Positions 7,723 to 15,678 of a DNA stretch of 28,376 nucleotides are shown here, piece after piece (within the stretch, counting starts at the first letter, position 1; each line of letters starts with the position of its first letter). Made by a program: the position numbers and the translations under genes. Origin of the DNA: CAYUXF01 sp964448755 (lineage in GTDB: Bacteria > Margulisbacteria > Termititenacia > Termititenacales > CAYUXF01); contig CAYUXF010000017.1 in NCBI GenBank assembly GCA_964448755.1, positions 1 to 28,376 on the forward strand, written 5' to 3'. The notes beneath the pieces were generated by a model, which saw only the letters and a list, made by a program, of their open reading frames with translations, was not told the DNA's origin and searched no databases.

Positions 7723-8625
7723 ATGAAATTTGATCGCCTTACCCCCTGGCTTTTAGCCTTAAGACCCTTCTCTTTTTCCGCATCTGGAACAACGCTTTTT
7801 TTAGTTTACGGAATAATAAATTTCACGCAAAAGCCCTTTTTACCTCAGCTCTTTTGGCCGCTCCTGCTCGGCTCTTTTGCACTGCATGCTGCCTGCAATA
7901 TGATCAACGACTATTTTGATTTTTTAGAGGGGATCGACGCTAAGTCAAAAAAGGGGATCAATCGAACACTGGTCGATGGGCATCTCGAGCCGAAAAGCTA
8001 CCCGCCCGTTATCGTCGGACTAATTCTAACCGCCTTGCTCTGCAGCATATATCTCTATCTGATCCGCGGCAACCTGATAATTATTTTTACAGGGCTGGCC
8101 CTCTTTAGCGCCTATGCCTATACCGGCAAACCCTTCTATTTAAAATACCGCGCGCTGGGCGAATTAACTGTTTTTTTATTTATGGGGATACTCCTCCCTG
8201 TCGCCGCATTTTTTGTCCTCAGCGGAGCGCTGCCGCAAAAAGAGCTGCTATTGTTCGTTGCACCTGCTTTTCTCCTGGTCGCAATTCTTCTGGCCAATAA
8301 TATCCGCGATCTTCAAACTGACAGAAAAGCCAAAATTAAAACACTGCCTATAATTATTGGCAGAACGCCGGCGATCGCGCTTTATATCTTTTTAATACTA
8401 AGCGCCTATCTTTTCGCCTTTTGGTCTTCAAGCCTACTCTCTGGCAAGCTCTTTAATTTAGCTGTGCTGCTTATTCTTTTCAGCCTGCCCGGCGCATTAA
8501 AAAATATGTTCTGCTTTAGCAAAGAGAATACTTCAGCGAAAATTATCGCTCTGATCGACGTCAAAACCGCGCAGCTTCACGCCTCATTTACACTTCTCTT
8601 TGCCATCTCTCTTTTAATAAAATAA
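7723..8625 (+). CDS. UbiA-family prenyltransferase, MenA-like
   Basis: This 300-aa membrane protein transfers a polyprenyl chain to an aromatic acceptor. It has about eight or nine hydrophobic segments and both Mg-diphosphate binding motifs of the UbiA superfamily: NDYFDF (Asp63, Asp66) followed by a lysine-rich loop and GIDAK, and NNIRDLQTDRKA (Asp196, Asp200). The NMINDYFD...G.D pattern is closest to 1,4-dihydroxy-2-naphthoate polyprenyltransferase (MenA), which makes demethylmenaquinone. It could be another UbiA enzyme, since no other men genes are in the window. The ATG at 7723 is preferred over the in-frame TTG at 7684 because a TATAAT sits between them. The polyprenyl diphosphate synthase gene starts 1 nt after its stop codon and would supply the substrate. 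Confidence 0.85.
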   Translation: MKFDRLTPWLLALRPFSFSASGTTLFLVYGIINFTQKPFLPQLFWPLLLGSFALHAACNMINDYFDFLEGIDAKSKKGINRTLVDGHLEPKSYPPVIVGLILTALLCSIYLYLIRGNLIIIFTGLALFSAYAYTGKPFYLKYRALGELTVFLFMGILLPVAAFFVLSGALPQKELLLFVAPAFLLVAILLANNIRDLQTDRKAKIKTLPIIIGRTPAIALYIFLILSAYLFAFWSSSLLSGKLFNLAVLLILFSLPGALKNMFCFSKENTSAKIIALIDVKTAQLHASFTLLFAISLLIK

Positions 8626-8626
8626 T

Positions 8627-9652
8627 ATGGACCTGAAATACGCTTACCAAAAACTTCAGCAGGAAACAGGCCTATTTTTAAAACAGCTACAACGCGATTT
8701 TCAACTGAAAAATTCTGCGCCGGCTCTCTATCGCGCCCTGGCAGATTATTTAAATCGCCCTGCTAAAAAGATCAGGCCGCTGCTCTTTTTAGCCGCCTAC
8801 GAAGGCACCGGCGGCAAAAAAAATAATTCTCTTTATGGCGCCGCTTTTGCCTTTGAACTGCTGCACAATTTCAGCCTTATTCATGACGACATCATTGATC
8901 AGGCCAAAGTTCGGAGGGGCGGCCCCGCTATGCAGCTGCTCTTTGCTCAACATGAACAAAACAAAAGAAAAATAAATACAGACGCCGCACTTTTAGCCGG
9001 TGATATCCTCTTTGCTCTGGGCATTGAAAAACTTAGAGCTATCAATTTTTCCGCAGAAAAAAAAGATCAATTGCTCCAACTGGTACTGAACACAGCGGTG
9101 CGCACTGGCCTCGGCGAGCTGGCAGAACTGACGCTGAATATCAACCAAGTGAAAAAAATAAATAAAACGGCGCTCTATCAGGTGTATGATGGCAAAACAG
9201 GCTATTATACATTTTCCACACCACTGACAGCAGGAGCCCTGTTAGCCGATAGCAGCAAAAAAACACAAAAACAGCTCTACCAAGCCGGAATATATTTGGG
9301 CCGGGCCTTTCAAATAGAGGATGATCTGCTCGCTTTTTCGCAAAAAGGAGAAAATAAACCGCTATTAAATGATCTGCAAAACGGACGGATAACAATTGTT
9401 TTAAGTAACTTGTTAAGTGCAACTAAACAAAATCAAAAAAACGAAATATATTCAATTTATAAAAAGAAAGAGAAAACAATAAAAGATCTCCAAAAATTAA
9501 AAGAACTCTTTATTCTAAGCGGCGCAAATAAAATAACAGAAAATGAGATCAGACAAAATAAAAAGAGCGGACTAACTTTTTTAGAAAAAAGCGGCTTAAA
9601 AAAAGTTGTTCTTGCTCAAATAAAAAATATCCTTCAGCTCACTGAACTTTAA
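8627..9652 (+). CDS. trans-Polyprenyl diphosphate synthase
   Basis: The 341-aa enzyme condenses isopentenyl diphosphate units onto an allylic primer to make the isoprenoid tail of quinones or similar lipids. The first aspartate-rich motif is intact (HDDIIDQ, Asp87, Asp88, Asp91) and is followed by RRGGPA. GKIRPLL-like residues lie near 48-53. The second motif reads EDDLLAF (Asp232, Asp233, Ala236), so the last Asp of DDxxD is replaced. Archaeal-type prenyl synthases tolerate a DDxxG variant here, so activity is likely. Chain length cannot be read reliably. The gene starts 1 nt after the UbiA-type gene with no ribosome site, so translation is probably coupled. Its stop codon interlocks with that of parB on the other strand. 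Confidence 0.9.
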   Translation: MDLKYAYQKLQQETGLFLKQLQRDFQLKNSAPALYRALADYLNRPAKKIRPLLFLAAYEGTGGKKNNSLYGAAFAFELLHNFSLIHDDIIDQAKVRRGGPAMQLLFAQHEQNKRKINTDAALLAGDILFALGIEKLRAINFSAEKKDQLLQLVLNTAVRTGLGELAELTLNINQVKKINKTALYQVYDGKTGYYTFSTPLTAGALLADSSKKTQKQLYQAGIYLGRAFQIEDDLLAFSQKGENKPLLNDLQNGRITIVLSNLLSATKQNQKNEIYSIYKKKEKTIKDLQKLKELFILSGANKITENEIRQNKKSGLTFLEKSGLKKVVLAQIKNILQLTEL

Positions 9653-10602
9653 TTATTGTTATTCTCACCAAGCAAGATCTCATATACTCTGTCCAGATCC
9701 TCGCGCGAAAAATAATTTATTTCTATTTTCCCTTTTTGTTCGTTGCCCTGCAAGGAGACTTTGGTTGAAAAATGAGAGGATAGCGTCCGCTCTACTTCGA
9801 TCAACGCTGAGCTTTTAGAAGCGTTATTGTCTATAGCCTCTTTTTTGTTCTCACTGTCACTAGTCTCTTTTAGTTTTTTAGAGGCCAGCTTTTCTGCCTC
9901 ACGCACACTTAAACCATCTTTTAAAACTTTTTTCCAGAGCAAGATTTGCTGTTCTGATCCATCCGCCGCCAAAATAGCACGGGCATGTCCAGCAGAAATA
10001 TCATTGTTCCGCAGCGATTCTTTAATATCAGTCGGCAGTTCAATTAAACGCAGAGCATTAGCAATAGAGGAACGAGCTTTGCCAACTTTGCCGGCAACCT
10101 CTTCCTGGCTGAAGTTAAATTTTTTCATTAACAATGCGTAAGACTCTGCTTCATCAACGGCATTAAGATCTTCACGCTGAATATTCTCAATGATCGCCAA
10201 TTCAATGGACTCTTCATCGGTCATCTCTTTAATAATTGCCGGGATAGTCGGCTGTCCTGCTATTTTAGAAGCGCGCAGACGCCGTTCACCAGCGACCAGT
10301 TCATATTTATCACCTTTTTTGCGGACTAAAATAGGCTGCGCTACACCATGGTCTTTAATGGATTGCGCCATTTCATGTAAGGATTTTTCATTAAATTTTT
10401 GCCGCGGCTGATTGGGATTGGGAATAACATCTTCTACATTGACCGAAACAACGCTTTTGCCAGAAACAAAGGCACTTTTATTGACACCGGGATTGCCTAT
10501 GCCGGAAGAAACTACTGCCTCCGCTTCCTGTTTTGCGCTGGTCATTGTCGAAGAGAGCAATGACTCTAACCCTTTACCAAGTCCTCTTTTAATTGTGGAC
10601 AC
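9649..10602 (-). CDS. parB: Chromosome partitioning protein ParB
   Basis: ParB is the CTP-dependent DNA clamp that loads at parS and spreads, organising the origin region for ParA-driven segregation. The 317-aa product starts with the family's RGLGKGLESLL ParA-contact motif. After a variable linker comes the nuclease-like CTP-binding domain with IPNPNQPRQ (residues 60-68) and ELVAGERRLRA (101-111), then ENIQREDL, the helix-turn-helix region (FSQEEVAGKVGKARSSIAN) and a C-terminal dimer domain. An Asn run ends the protein. The start is GTG at 10602, inside the last codons of parA (14-nt overlap), so the two are translationally coupled. Two exact parS sites lie just upstream of the pair. The 3' end overlaps the convergent polyprenyl synthase gene by 4 bp. 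Confidence 0.97.
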   Translation of the reverse strand: MSTIKRGLGKGLESLLSSTMTSAKQEAEAVVSSGIGNPGVNKSAFVSGKSVVSVNVEDVIPNPNQPRQKFNEKSLHEMAQSIKDHGVAQPILVRKKGDKYELVAGERRLRASKIAGQPTIPAIIKEMTDEESIELAIIENIQREDLNAVDEAESYALLMKKFNFSQEEVAGKVGKARSSIANALRLIELPTDIKESLRNNDISAGHARAILAADGSEQQILLWKKVLKDGLSVREAEKLASKKLKETSDSENKKEAIDNNASKSSALIEVERTLSSHFSTKVSLQGNEQKGKIEINYFSREDLDRVYEILLGENNNN

Positions 10603-11356
10603 TCTTCATCACTTCCTTTGCTAGATCTCGATACGCCTTGGCGCCAGGTGAATTTTCCGCATAAATAGAAATTGGCTGGCCGTAGCTTGGCGCCTCACTA
10701 ACCCGGACATTGCGCGGGACAATTGCTTCATAAACTTTACCCTCAAAGAATTTCTGGGTCTCTTTGACCACCTCTTTATTGAGCGTCGTCCTTTTGTCAT
10801 ACATCGTCAAAACAATACCTTCAATCTCAAGCGCCGGATTAACTTTTTGTTTAATTATCTCCAGAACATTCATCAGACGAGATAGCCCTTCCAGTGCATA
10901 GTATTCACACTGGACCGGAATAATAACCTTATTGGAGGCCACCAGCGCATTGACGGTCAAAAGCTCCAGCGAAGGAGGACAGTCAATCAAAATAAAATCA
11001 TACGAATCTTTAACTGTCGATAAAATATCTTTTAAAATCAGTTCGCGACCTTCGGTATTCATGAATTCAACCGAAACACCGGAGAGGTTCGGCGAACCAG
11101 GAATTAAATGTAAATTTTCTATCGATGTTGGATAAAGAACATCTAAAATATTTTTTTCTTTAGTAAACAGCTCGTAAAGCGAACCGGTCAATTTCTCAAC
11201 ATCAACACCAACACCACTGGTCGCGTTAGCCTGCGGATCGATATCTATCAATAAGACGCGCTGGCCCATTTGTGCCAGATATGCACCTAGATTAATTGAT
11301 GTTGTTGTCTTGCCAACACCGCCTTTTTGATTAACTACTGAGAAAATTGCCCCCAT
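10589..11356 (-). CDS. parA: Chromosome partitioning ATPase ParA (Soj)
   Basis: ParA is the Walker-type ATPase that binds DNA non-specifically as a dimer and moves ParB-parS complexes. The 255-aa size is that of chromosomal Soj-type proteins lacking an N-terminal DNA-binding domain. The deviant Walker A KGGVGKTTTS is at residues 11-20. Walker A' (LLIDIDPQANAT) is near 35-46 and Walker B (FILIDCPPSLELL) is near 120-132. C-terminal basic residues typical of non-specific DNA binding follow (APSYGQPISIY region). A promoter (11412-11440) and parS1 (11451-11466) lie directly upstream. An AAGGATG ribosome site precedes the ATG by about 7 nt. It overlaps parB by 14 nt. Confidence 0.97.
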   Translation of the reverse strand: MGAIFSVVNQKGGVGKTTTSINLGAYLAQMGQRVLLIDIDPQANATSGVGVDVEKLTGSLYELFTKEKNILDVLYPTSIENLHLIPGSPNLSGVSVEFMNTEGRELILKDILSTVKDSYDFILIDCPPSLELLTVNALVASNKVIIPVQCEYYALEGLSRLMNVLEIIKQKVNPALEIEGIVLTMYDKRTTLNKEVVKETQKFFEGKVYEAIVPRNVRVSEAPSYGQPISIYAENSPGAKAYRDLAKEVMKSVHN

Positions 11357-11411
11357 TGCCAGACCATCCTTTTATTTTTATCTAAAACTTGTCTTTTTTT
11401 TAAGGATTTGC

Positions 11412-11440
11412 AGTATACTATATATAATAATATTGGGCAA
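11412..11440 (-). promoter_or_regulatory. parAB promoter next to parS1
   Basis: On the minus strand TTGCCC (11435-11440) is separated by 17 nt from TATACT (11412-11417), upstream of parA by about 55 nt. The -35 end is only 10 bp from the parS1 palindrome, so ParB loading or spreading would cover the promoter. Autoregulation of parAB by ParB is therefore a reasonable inference. Confidence 0.6.
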
Positions 11441-11450
11441 TAACTAGATG

Positions 11451-11466
11451 TGTTTCACGTGAAACA
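11451..11466. promoter_or_regulatory. parS site 1 (ParB loading site)
   Basis: The 16-bp palindrome TGTTTCACGTGAAACA is identical to the bacterial chromosomal parS consensus. It lies between the stop codon of the 302-aa gene (1 bp away) and the parA promoter. Being perfect and beside parAB, it is almost certainly a functional ParB loading site. Confidence 0.95.
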
Positions 11467-11467
11467 A

Positions 11468-12376
11468 TTATCTTTTTTTAAGCAAAATATCAAAAGACTC
11501 TTCGCCGCCAAACCTCGGCGCCGGAATAAATTCCCGGAAGATTACCTTGAATGTTTTTTTGTTAAAGCTTTTACCAAAGACGGTTTCATAAAAAGAGCCG
11601 CCTTCTTTAAGTTTTTTAACTGTATCTTCCTCTACTATCTCTTTAAGAGAAAGTGTCGCCCCCCTTGGCATTATCAAGACTAGACTTTTAGCGAGTTCTT
11701 TATACAAGCCACGACCTCTGGCGATAGGGAGAACCTCTGAGCGTGAAAGCTCAATATTGGAAAAGAACAAACTGATCTTTTTTAAAGAAACATCGCCGTG
11801 TGATCTCTCTAAAGATCCTACCTCATCAATATGCTCTTCCAGAAAAGAAAAACTGAATCTAGCCACCGTATTCTTCTTTAAATTCTTGTCATATTTAAGC
11901 GGTTCATCTATTTCCATATCAAGCGGCCAGCGTTCAAGGGAAAGATCGACATCTTGATCGAGCATATCTATATAAATAGAAGGGAAAAAAGCATTATCCA
12001 GCAGAACCCGCAGCAAATACCGCTCACCCTGGCGGTCATAAATAATCTTGTTATTCAATAACGGCCATTTAATAAATTTCATGTTCATTTTAGCAAGAAA
12101 ATTACTGACTAAAGGCTGGTCGCTTTTAGCCATTAAAACCCAAAGAGCTATTAACTGATCTTGAACAAAACACTCCTTAACCGCCAAGACCAGTTCTTTC
12201 AATAACTCCGTAGTCAGAACATCTCTTCGTTGCGGGGCAAGAAGAAGAGAAACAGCTCGTTTTTTATCTATCGCCGATAGACGCAGCATTGATCTAACTA
12301 ATTCTGCTGGCGACAAAGAAACATTTTGACTATAAAGAAGCCGGGTCAACTTGGAGGCTTGCACTTTAAATAACAT
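11468..12376 (-). CDS. Conserved-position hypothetical protein between rsmG and parA
   Basis: I do not recognise this 302-aa protein. It has no signal peptide, membrane segment or nucleotide-binding motif. The N-terminal 110 residues are helical and Leu-rich (SLSPAELVRSMLRLSAIDKK...), which would suit an all-helical protein-interaction region. The middle is acidic, and residues 215-302 are mixed alpha/beta with a basic end. It has a strong ribosome site (GAGGAG, 5 nt from the ATG). It sits where Bacillus carries noc, between rsmG and parA, but I see no ParB/Noc fold (no GERRxRA box). An exact parS site lies 30 bp before its start and another 1 bp after its stop, so it is embedded in the partition locus. 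A role in chromosome organisation is only a positional inference. Confidence 0.8.
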   Translation of the reverse strand: MLFKVQASKLTRLLYSQNVSLSPAELVRSMLRLSAIDKKRAVSLLLAPQRRDVLTTELLKELVLAVKECFVQDQLIALWVLMAKSDQPLVSNFLAKMNMKFIKWPLLNNKIIYDRQGERYLLRVLLDNAFFPSIYIDMLDQDVDLSLERWPLDMEIDEPLKYDKNLKKNTVARFSFSFLEEHIDEVGSLERSHGDVSLKKISLFFSNIELSRSEVLPIARGRGLYKELAKSLVLIMPRGATLSLKEIVEEDTVKKLKEGGSFYETVFGKSFNKKTFKVIFREFIPAPRFGGEESFDILLKKR

Positions 12377-12406
12377 ATCTGCTCCTCATGTTTTAATTAC
12401 AATTAT

Positions 12407-12422
12407 TGTTTCACGTGAAACA
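12407..12422. promoter_or_regulatory. parS site 2 (ParB loading site)
   Basis: A second perfect copy of TGTTTCACGTGAAACA lies in the leader of the 302-aa gene, 956 bp from site 1. It sits in a very A/T-rich 124-bp gap between that gene and rsmG. Bound ParB could also affect transcription of the 302-aa gene. Confidence 0.95.
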
Positions 12423-12500
12423 TTCTTCTTTATTTATTATCATTTATCGTAAAATTTTTTTATTTTTTTCAAAAAAAACAGAATACTTTTTGATTTTTAG

Positions 12501-13187
12501 TTATTTTAGCGGCCTTTTTAGTGCCATCCCTGCTTTGCGTGGATATAATTCAGGACAAGCCCCCTCTTTTTTATATATCAATATACTACGGCTGTTCCCT
12601 TCAATTGAATATTTGCGAACATCAAGCAAAGATAAACCAAGTATTTTTGCCGCAGGTGAGGCACACTCTAGCTCTTTTTCTATCTCGCCAGACTTTAAAA
12701 CAAAAAGATAACCACCAACAACAACTAGAGGCGAGAGATATTCCAGTAAAACTACCAGATCTGCCAGCGCCCTGGCAGTTGCTGAGGAAAATTTCTCTCT
12801 ATTTTCCGGTAAACGGGCAATATCCTCTACTCTACCCGGCAAAATAACAACGTTCTGTAATTTCAAAACGTTCTTAACGTGTTCTAGGTATTTGTTTTTC
12901 TTATTAGATGTCTCATTTAAGAAAATTTTCAGAGAGTTATCAGCAATAGCGAGCGGAAAACCAGGATAGCCCCCCCCGGTCCCGACATCAATCAGTGTTT
13001 TAACCTGAAATTCATTTAAAACAGAAAGTAACACCAACGAATCATAAATATGTTTAGTATAAAATTCTTCTTTAGTCCTGATCCGTGAGATATTAGTATG
13101 CGCATTATACTCTTCTTGGAGAGTGAAAAGATCTTCGTAAAAACTTTTTTTCTCTAACGTTATTTTTTTGATCAAAGAAAAATCCAT
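12501..13187 (-). CDS. rsmG: 16S rRNA m7G527 methyltransferase RsmG (GidB)
   Basis: RsmG methylates N7 of G527 in 16S rRNA using SAM. The 228-aa product shows the family order: N-terminal NAHTNISRIRTKEEFYTKHIYDSL (residues 28-51, here split by variable sites), SAM motif I LIDVGTGGGYPGFPLAI (65-81), FLNETSNKKNKYLEHV at the strand-2 region, and ATARALADLVVLLEY with the conserved R-A pair. The length is typical (about 210-240). It begins 27 nt after mnmG in the same orientation, the classical gidA-gidB pair found near bacterial origins. A GGAGG sits about 12 nt before the ATG, rather far, so coupling with mnmG may help. The 3' side leads into the A/T-rich parS2 region. Confidence 0.95.
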   Translation of the reverse strand: MDFSLIKKITLEKKSFYEDLFTLQEEYNAHTNISRIRTKEEFYTKHIYDSLVLLSVLNEFQVKTLIDVGTGGGYPGFPLAIADNSLKIFLNETSNKKNKYLEHVKNVLKLQNVVILPGRVEDIARLPENREKFSSATARALADLVVLLEYLSPLVVVGGYLFVLKSGEIEKELECASPAAKILGLSLLDVRKYSIEGNSRSILIYKKEGACPELYPRKAGMALKRPLK

Positions 13188-13214
13188 TTGCGCGCTCAGC
13201 CTCCGGTGATTAAT

Positions 13215-15080
13215 TTATTTTTTTGTCGCTTTTAAGTAGACCAATAAAATAGCAATATCGGCCGGATTAACTCCCGCTATTCGCGAAGCCTGACCAATAG
13301 TTGCCGGCGCTATTTTTTTTAATTTTTCGCGCGCCTCATTGCGCAACCCCTTGATCTTAGAATAATCCAGCCCTTGCAATGAGGTCTGTTCCTGCTCCGC
13401 CGCCCGGGCGATCTGTAATTTTACTTTTTTTATGTATTCCAGGTATTTGACCTCAATTTCCAGTTTTTCTTTTTCCAACTCGCTCAACTCTTCTGCTTTC
13501 TTATACCCCAATTTTTCCAAAAAATCGTACTTAACAGCATGTCTTTTTAAAAAATCAAAAAAAGAACAGGGTTTATTGAGGCTTTCCCCTTCCTTGTGCA
13601 GCAATTCAACCACTTTTTTTGTTGGTGAAAGCAATTGTTCCTTTAAATGTTTTTGTTCTCTTTTTATCCGCTGCTGACACTCTTTAAATTGACGATACCG
13701 CTCCTCTTTTACCAAGCCAACGGCATAACCTTTCTCTAACAGCCGCTCATCAGCATTATCCTGACGTAAATAGAGTCGATACTCTGAGCGGGAGGTCATC
13801 ATCCGGTATGGTTCGCGGATCTCTTTGGTGATCAAGTCGTCTATCAAAGTTCCGATATAGCTCTCTTCCCTTGTTAAGACAAGTGGTTCATTTTTCTGAA
13901 CAAAAAGAGCAGCGTTGATCCCGGCGACGATCCCTTGACCAGCTGCCTCTTCATAACCGGATGTACCGTTAATTTGACCGGCCGAATAAAGACCTTGATA
14001 ATCTTTTAACGCCAAAGACCTGTTCAATTGTTCAGGATAAATAAAGTCATAGGCAATGGCATAGCCAGGGCGCATGATCTCCGCATTTTCCAGTCCTTTA
14101 ATAGACCTGATCATCTTTAACTGAACATCGTAGGGCAAAGAAGTATTCATGCCCTGCAAATAAAGTTCATTGGTTTGGGCACCTTCTGGCTCAACAAAAA
14201 GCTGGTGTTGTTTTTTATCCCTAAAACGAACGACCTTATCTTCAATAGATGGACAATACCGCGGCCCCACACCATCGATCATGCCGCCATAAAGCGGCGA
14301 GCAATCCAAATTATTGAGAATGATCTGATGTGTCTCTTCATTAGTATATGTCAAATAACAGGGAACCTGCTTGCGCTTAACTTCTTTAGTGGAAAAAGAA
14401 AAATACTCTTTTTTCTTCATCCCCGGTTCTTTTTGCATTTTAGAAAAATCTACTGTTTTGGCATCAATGCGGGCCGGTGTGCCAGTCTTCAGTCTTCCGG
14501 TTCTAATGCCATGCTTATTTAAAGAACCGGTCAATTTTTCCGCCGGCGGTTCTCCAGCTCGTCCGGCCGGCGTCTCTATCATGCCGGTATATATTTTACC
14601 GCGCAAAAAAGTGCCGGTTGTTAAAACCAACGCCTGCCCATAGTAGTCAAACCCTTCTTGCGTTTTAACACCCAAAAACTTATTGCCATCCATGATCAGC
14701 TCATTGACCAGCCCTTGCTTAAGATCTAAGAGCGGCTGGTTTTCTAAAACCTTTGACATGTAATTAATATATTCGGCTATATCGGACTGCGCCCGCAGTG
14801 AATGGACCGCCGGACCTTTAGAGAGATTAAGCATTTTAAGCTGTAAATATGTAGCGTCAGTAGCCTTGGCAATTTCGCCGCCCAAGGCGTCTATTTCCCG
14901 CACTATCTGAGATTTTCCCGGTCCGCCAATTGCCGGATTACAAGACATCCGGGCAATATTATTGAGACTGATCGTCAAGAGCAGCGTCGGCACGCCCATC
15001 CGTGCCACGGCAAGTGCTGCCTCAACACCGGCATGGCCGGCGCCAACAACGATCACTCCATATTCTTTTTCGTATTTCAT
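13215..15080 (-). CDS. mnmG: tRNA uridine 5-carboxymethylaminomethyl modification enzyme MnmG (GidA)
   Basis: MnmG is the FAD-dependent partner of MnmE that makes cmnm5U34 in tRNA wobble positions. The 621-aa length is normal. The FAD dinucleotide site GAGHAGVEAALAVARMG starts near residue 13. The signatures CNPAIGGPGKSQIVREID and GTFLRGKIYTG follow, as does PRYCPSIEDK. The C-terminal domain includes MTSRSEYRLYLRQDNADERL and the terminal helical MnmE-binding region (ASRIAGVNPADIAILL). The start is set at ATG 15080 because MKYEKEYGVIVVGAGHAG matches the family N-terminus. The open frame continues upstream into ssb but that extension looks non-coding. No Shine-Dalgarno is present, and a -10 element ends 7 nt before the ATG, so the transcript is probably leaderless. 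Confidence 0.96.
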   Translation of the reverse strand: MKYEKEYGVIVVGAGHAGVEAALAVARMGVPTLLLTISLNNIARMSCNPAIGGPGKSQIVREIDALGGEIAKATDATYLQLKMLNLSKGPAVHSLRAQSDIAEYINYMSKVLENQPLLDLKQGLVNELIMDGNKFLGVKTQEGFDYYGQALVLTTGTFLRGKIYTGMIETPAGRAGEPPAEKLTGSLNKHGIRTGRLKTGTPARIDAKTVDFSKMQKEPGMKKKEYFSFSTKEVKRKQVPCYLTYTNEETHQIILNNLDCSPLYGGMIDGVGPRYCPSIEDKVVRFRDKKQHQLFVEPEGAQTNELYLQGMNTSLPYDVQLKMIRSIKGLENAEIMRPGYAIAYDFIYPEQLNRSLALKDYQGLYSAGQINGTSGYEEAAGQGIVAGINAALFVQKNEPLVLTREESYIGTLIDDLITKEIREPYRMMTSRSEYRLYLRQDNADERLLEKGYAVGLVKEERYRQFKECQQRIKREQKHLKEQLLSPTKKVVELLHKEGESLNKPCSFFDFLKRHAVKYDFLEKLGYKKAEELSELEKEKLEIEVKYLEYIKKVKLQIARAAEQEQTSLQGLDYSKIKGLRNEAREKLKKIAPATIGQASRIAGVNPADIAILLVYLKATKK

Positions 15081-15087
15081 GCGGCTG

Positions 15088-15096
15088 ATTTTAGCA
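15088..15096 (-). promoter_or_regulatory. Leaderless-type promoter of mnmG
   Basis: The minus strand reads TGCTAAAAT (extended -10), then exactly 7 nt, then the mnmG ATG. There is no ribosome site. The nearby ssb terminator just upstream supports an independent promoter here. No clear -35 hexamer can be seen. Confidence 0.6.
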
Positions 15097-15125
15097 TATT
15101 TTTTAAGAAGCTTTGGGAAATGATC

Positions 15126-15165
15126 AAAAAAATTTTGGCAAGAGGGAGAACAATGTCCTCCCTCT
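15126..15165 (-). terminator. Rho-independent terminator after ssb
   Basis: On the minus strand AGAGGGAG and CTCCCTCT form a perfect 8-bp stem (15141-15148 with 15158-15165) around a 9-nt loop. A run of seven T (15126-15132) lies 8 nt beyond the stem. The gap between stem and T-run is longer than usual, which lowers confidence. It sits 6 nt after the ssb stop codon and before the mnmG promoter. Confidence 0.55.
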
Positions 15166-15171
15166 ATAAGT

Positions 15172-15528
15172 TTAGGCCGCTGCTTTTTGTTTAACAGCGG
15201 GGGTTTGCGCATATTCTAAAATATTGACGCCTTCCGCCACGATCTCTGTGATCCATTTGGTTTCATCATCAACCTCGTAGGAACGGGACTGGATCCTGCC
15301 GCTCACTAAAACAAGACTGCCTTTTTTAATGTAGTCGGCACAGATCTCGGCCAGCTTGCCCCAGGCAACTACATTTAAAAAATCGGCCGGGTGCTTACCT
15401 TCAGCGTCCTTGTAAGGACGATCGATCGCCAGTGTAAAATTAGCGCGCGAATTAGCTTCACCGATACTTTTTTTCTCGGTATCTTTTACAGCTCTGCCCA
15501 CCAGCGTTACATTGTTATAACTCTTCAT
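15172..15528 (-). CDS. ssb: Single-stranded DNA-binding protein without acidic tip
   Basis: The 118-aa product is an OB-fold SSB. It shows NNVTLVGRAVKDTE at the start, NFTLAIDRPYKDAEGKHPADFLNVVAWGKLAEIC in the core, and KGSLVLVSGRIQSRSYEVDDETKWITEIVAEGVNIL at the end of the fold. The C-terminus stops in QTPAVKQKAAA and lacks the acidic DDxPF tip that recruits repair and replication partners. Two further ssb genes lie at 20152 and 20593, and both keep an acidic xxVPF end. This copy may therefore be a specialised paralogue that coats DNA without calling partners. A very strong ribosome site (GGAGGGAGGTG, 5 nt from the ATG), its own promoter and flanking terminators make it a single-gene unit. 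Confidence 0.93.
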   Translation of the reverse strand: MKSYNNVTLVGRAVKDTEKKSIGEANSRANFTLAIDRPYKDAEGKHPADFLNVVAWGKLAEICADYIKKGSLVLVSGRIQSRSYEVDDETKWITEIVAEGVNILEYAQTPAVKQKAAA

Positions 15529-15546
15529 TTTTCACCTCCCTCCACT

Positions 15547-15575
15547 ATTTTGTGAAGACAGGTCTGTTCTGGCAA
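15547..15575 (-). promoter_or_regulatory. Candidate promoter of the stand-alone ssb
   Basis: On the minus strand TTGCCA (15570-15575), a 17-nt spacer and CAAAAT (15547-15552) lie about 20 nt before the ssb ATG. The -35 is good and the -10 is only fair. The predicted transcript would begin just ahead of the GGAGGGAGGTG ribosome site. Confidence 0.4.
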
Positions 15576-15628
15576 AAACCATACCAGTTAAAAATTATCA
15601 TAAATCAGAAAATAAAAACATCTTTGAG

Positions 15629-15661
15629 AAAAAAATCTACAACGAAGAGGATTTTTCGTCG
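15629..15661 (-). terminator. Rho-independent terminator of the pyrBC unit
   Basis: On the minus strand CGACGAA pairs with TTCGTTG (15655-15661 with 15640-15646, one G-U pair) around an 8-nt loop, followed within 4 nt by seven T (15629-15635). It lies 17 nt after the stop codon of the PsbP-like gene and separates that gene from ssb. Confidence 0.7.
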
Positions 15662-15678
15662 CTAATTTAGGCAGGAAT

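Noticed and set aside
15081..15212. The mnmG frame stays open upstream, giving a possible longer protein starting inside ssb.
   Set aside because: The extra 44 residues do not resemble any MnmG N-terminus, the ssb terminator lies in them, and ATG 15080 fits both the family start and the -10 spacing.
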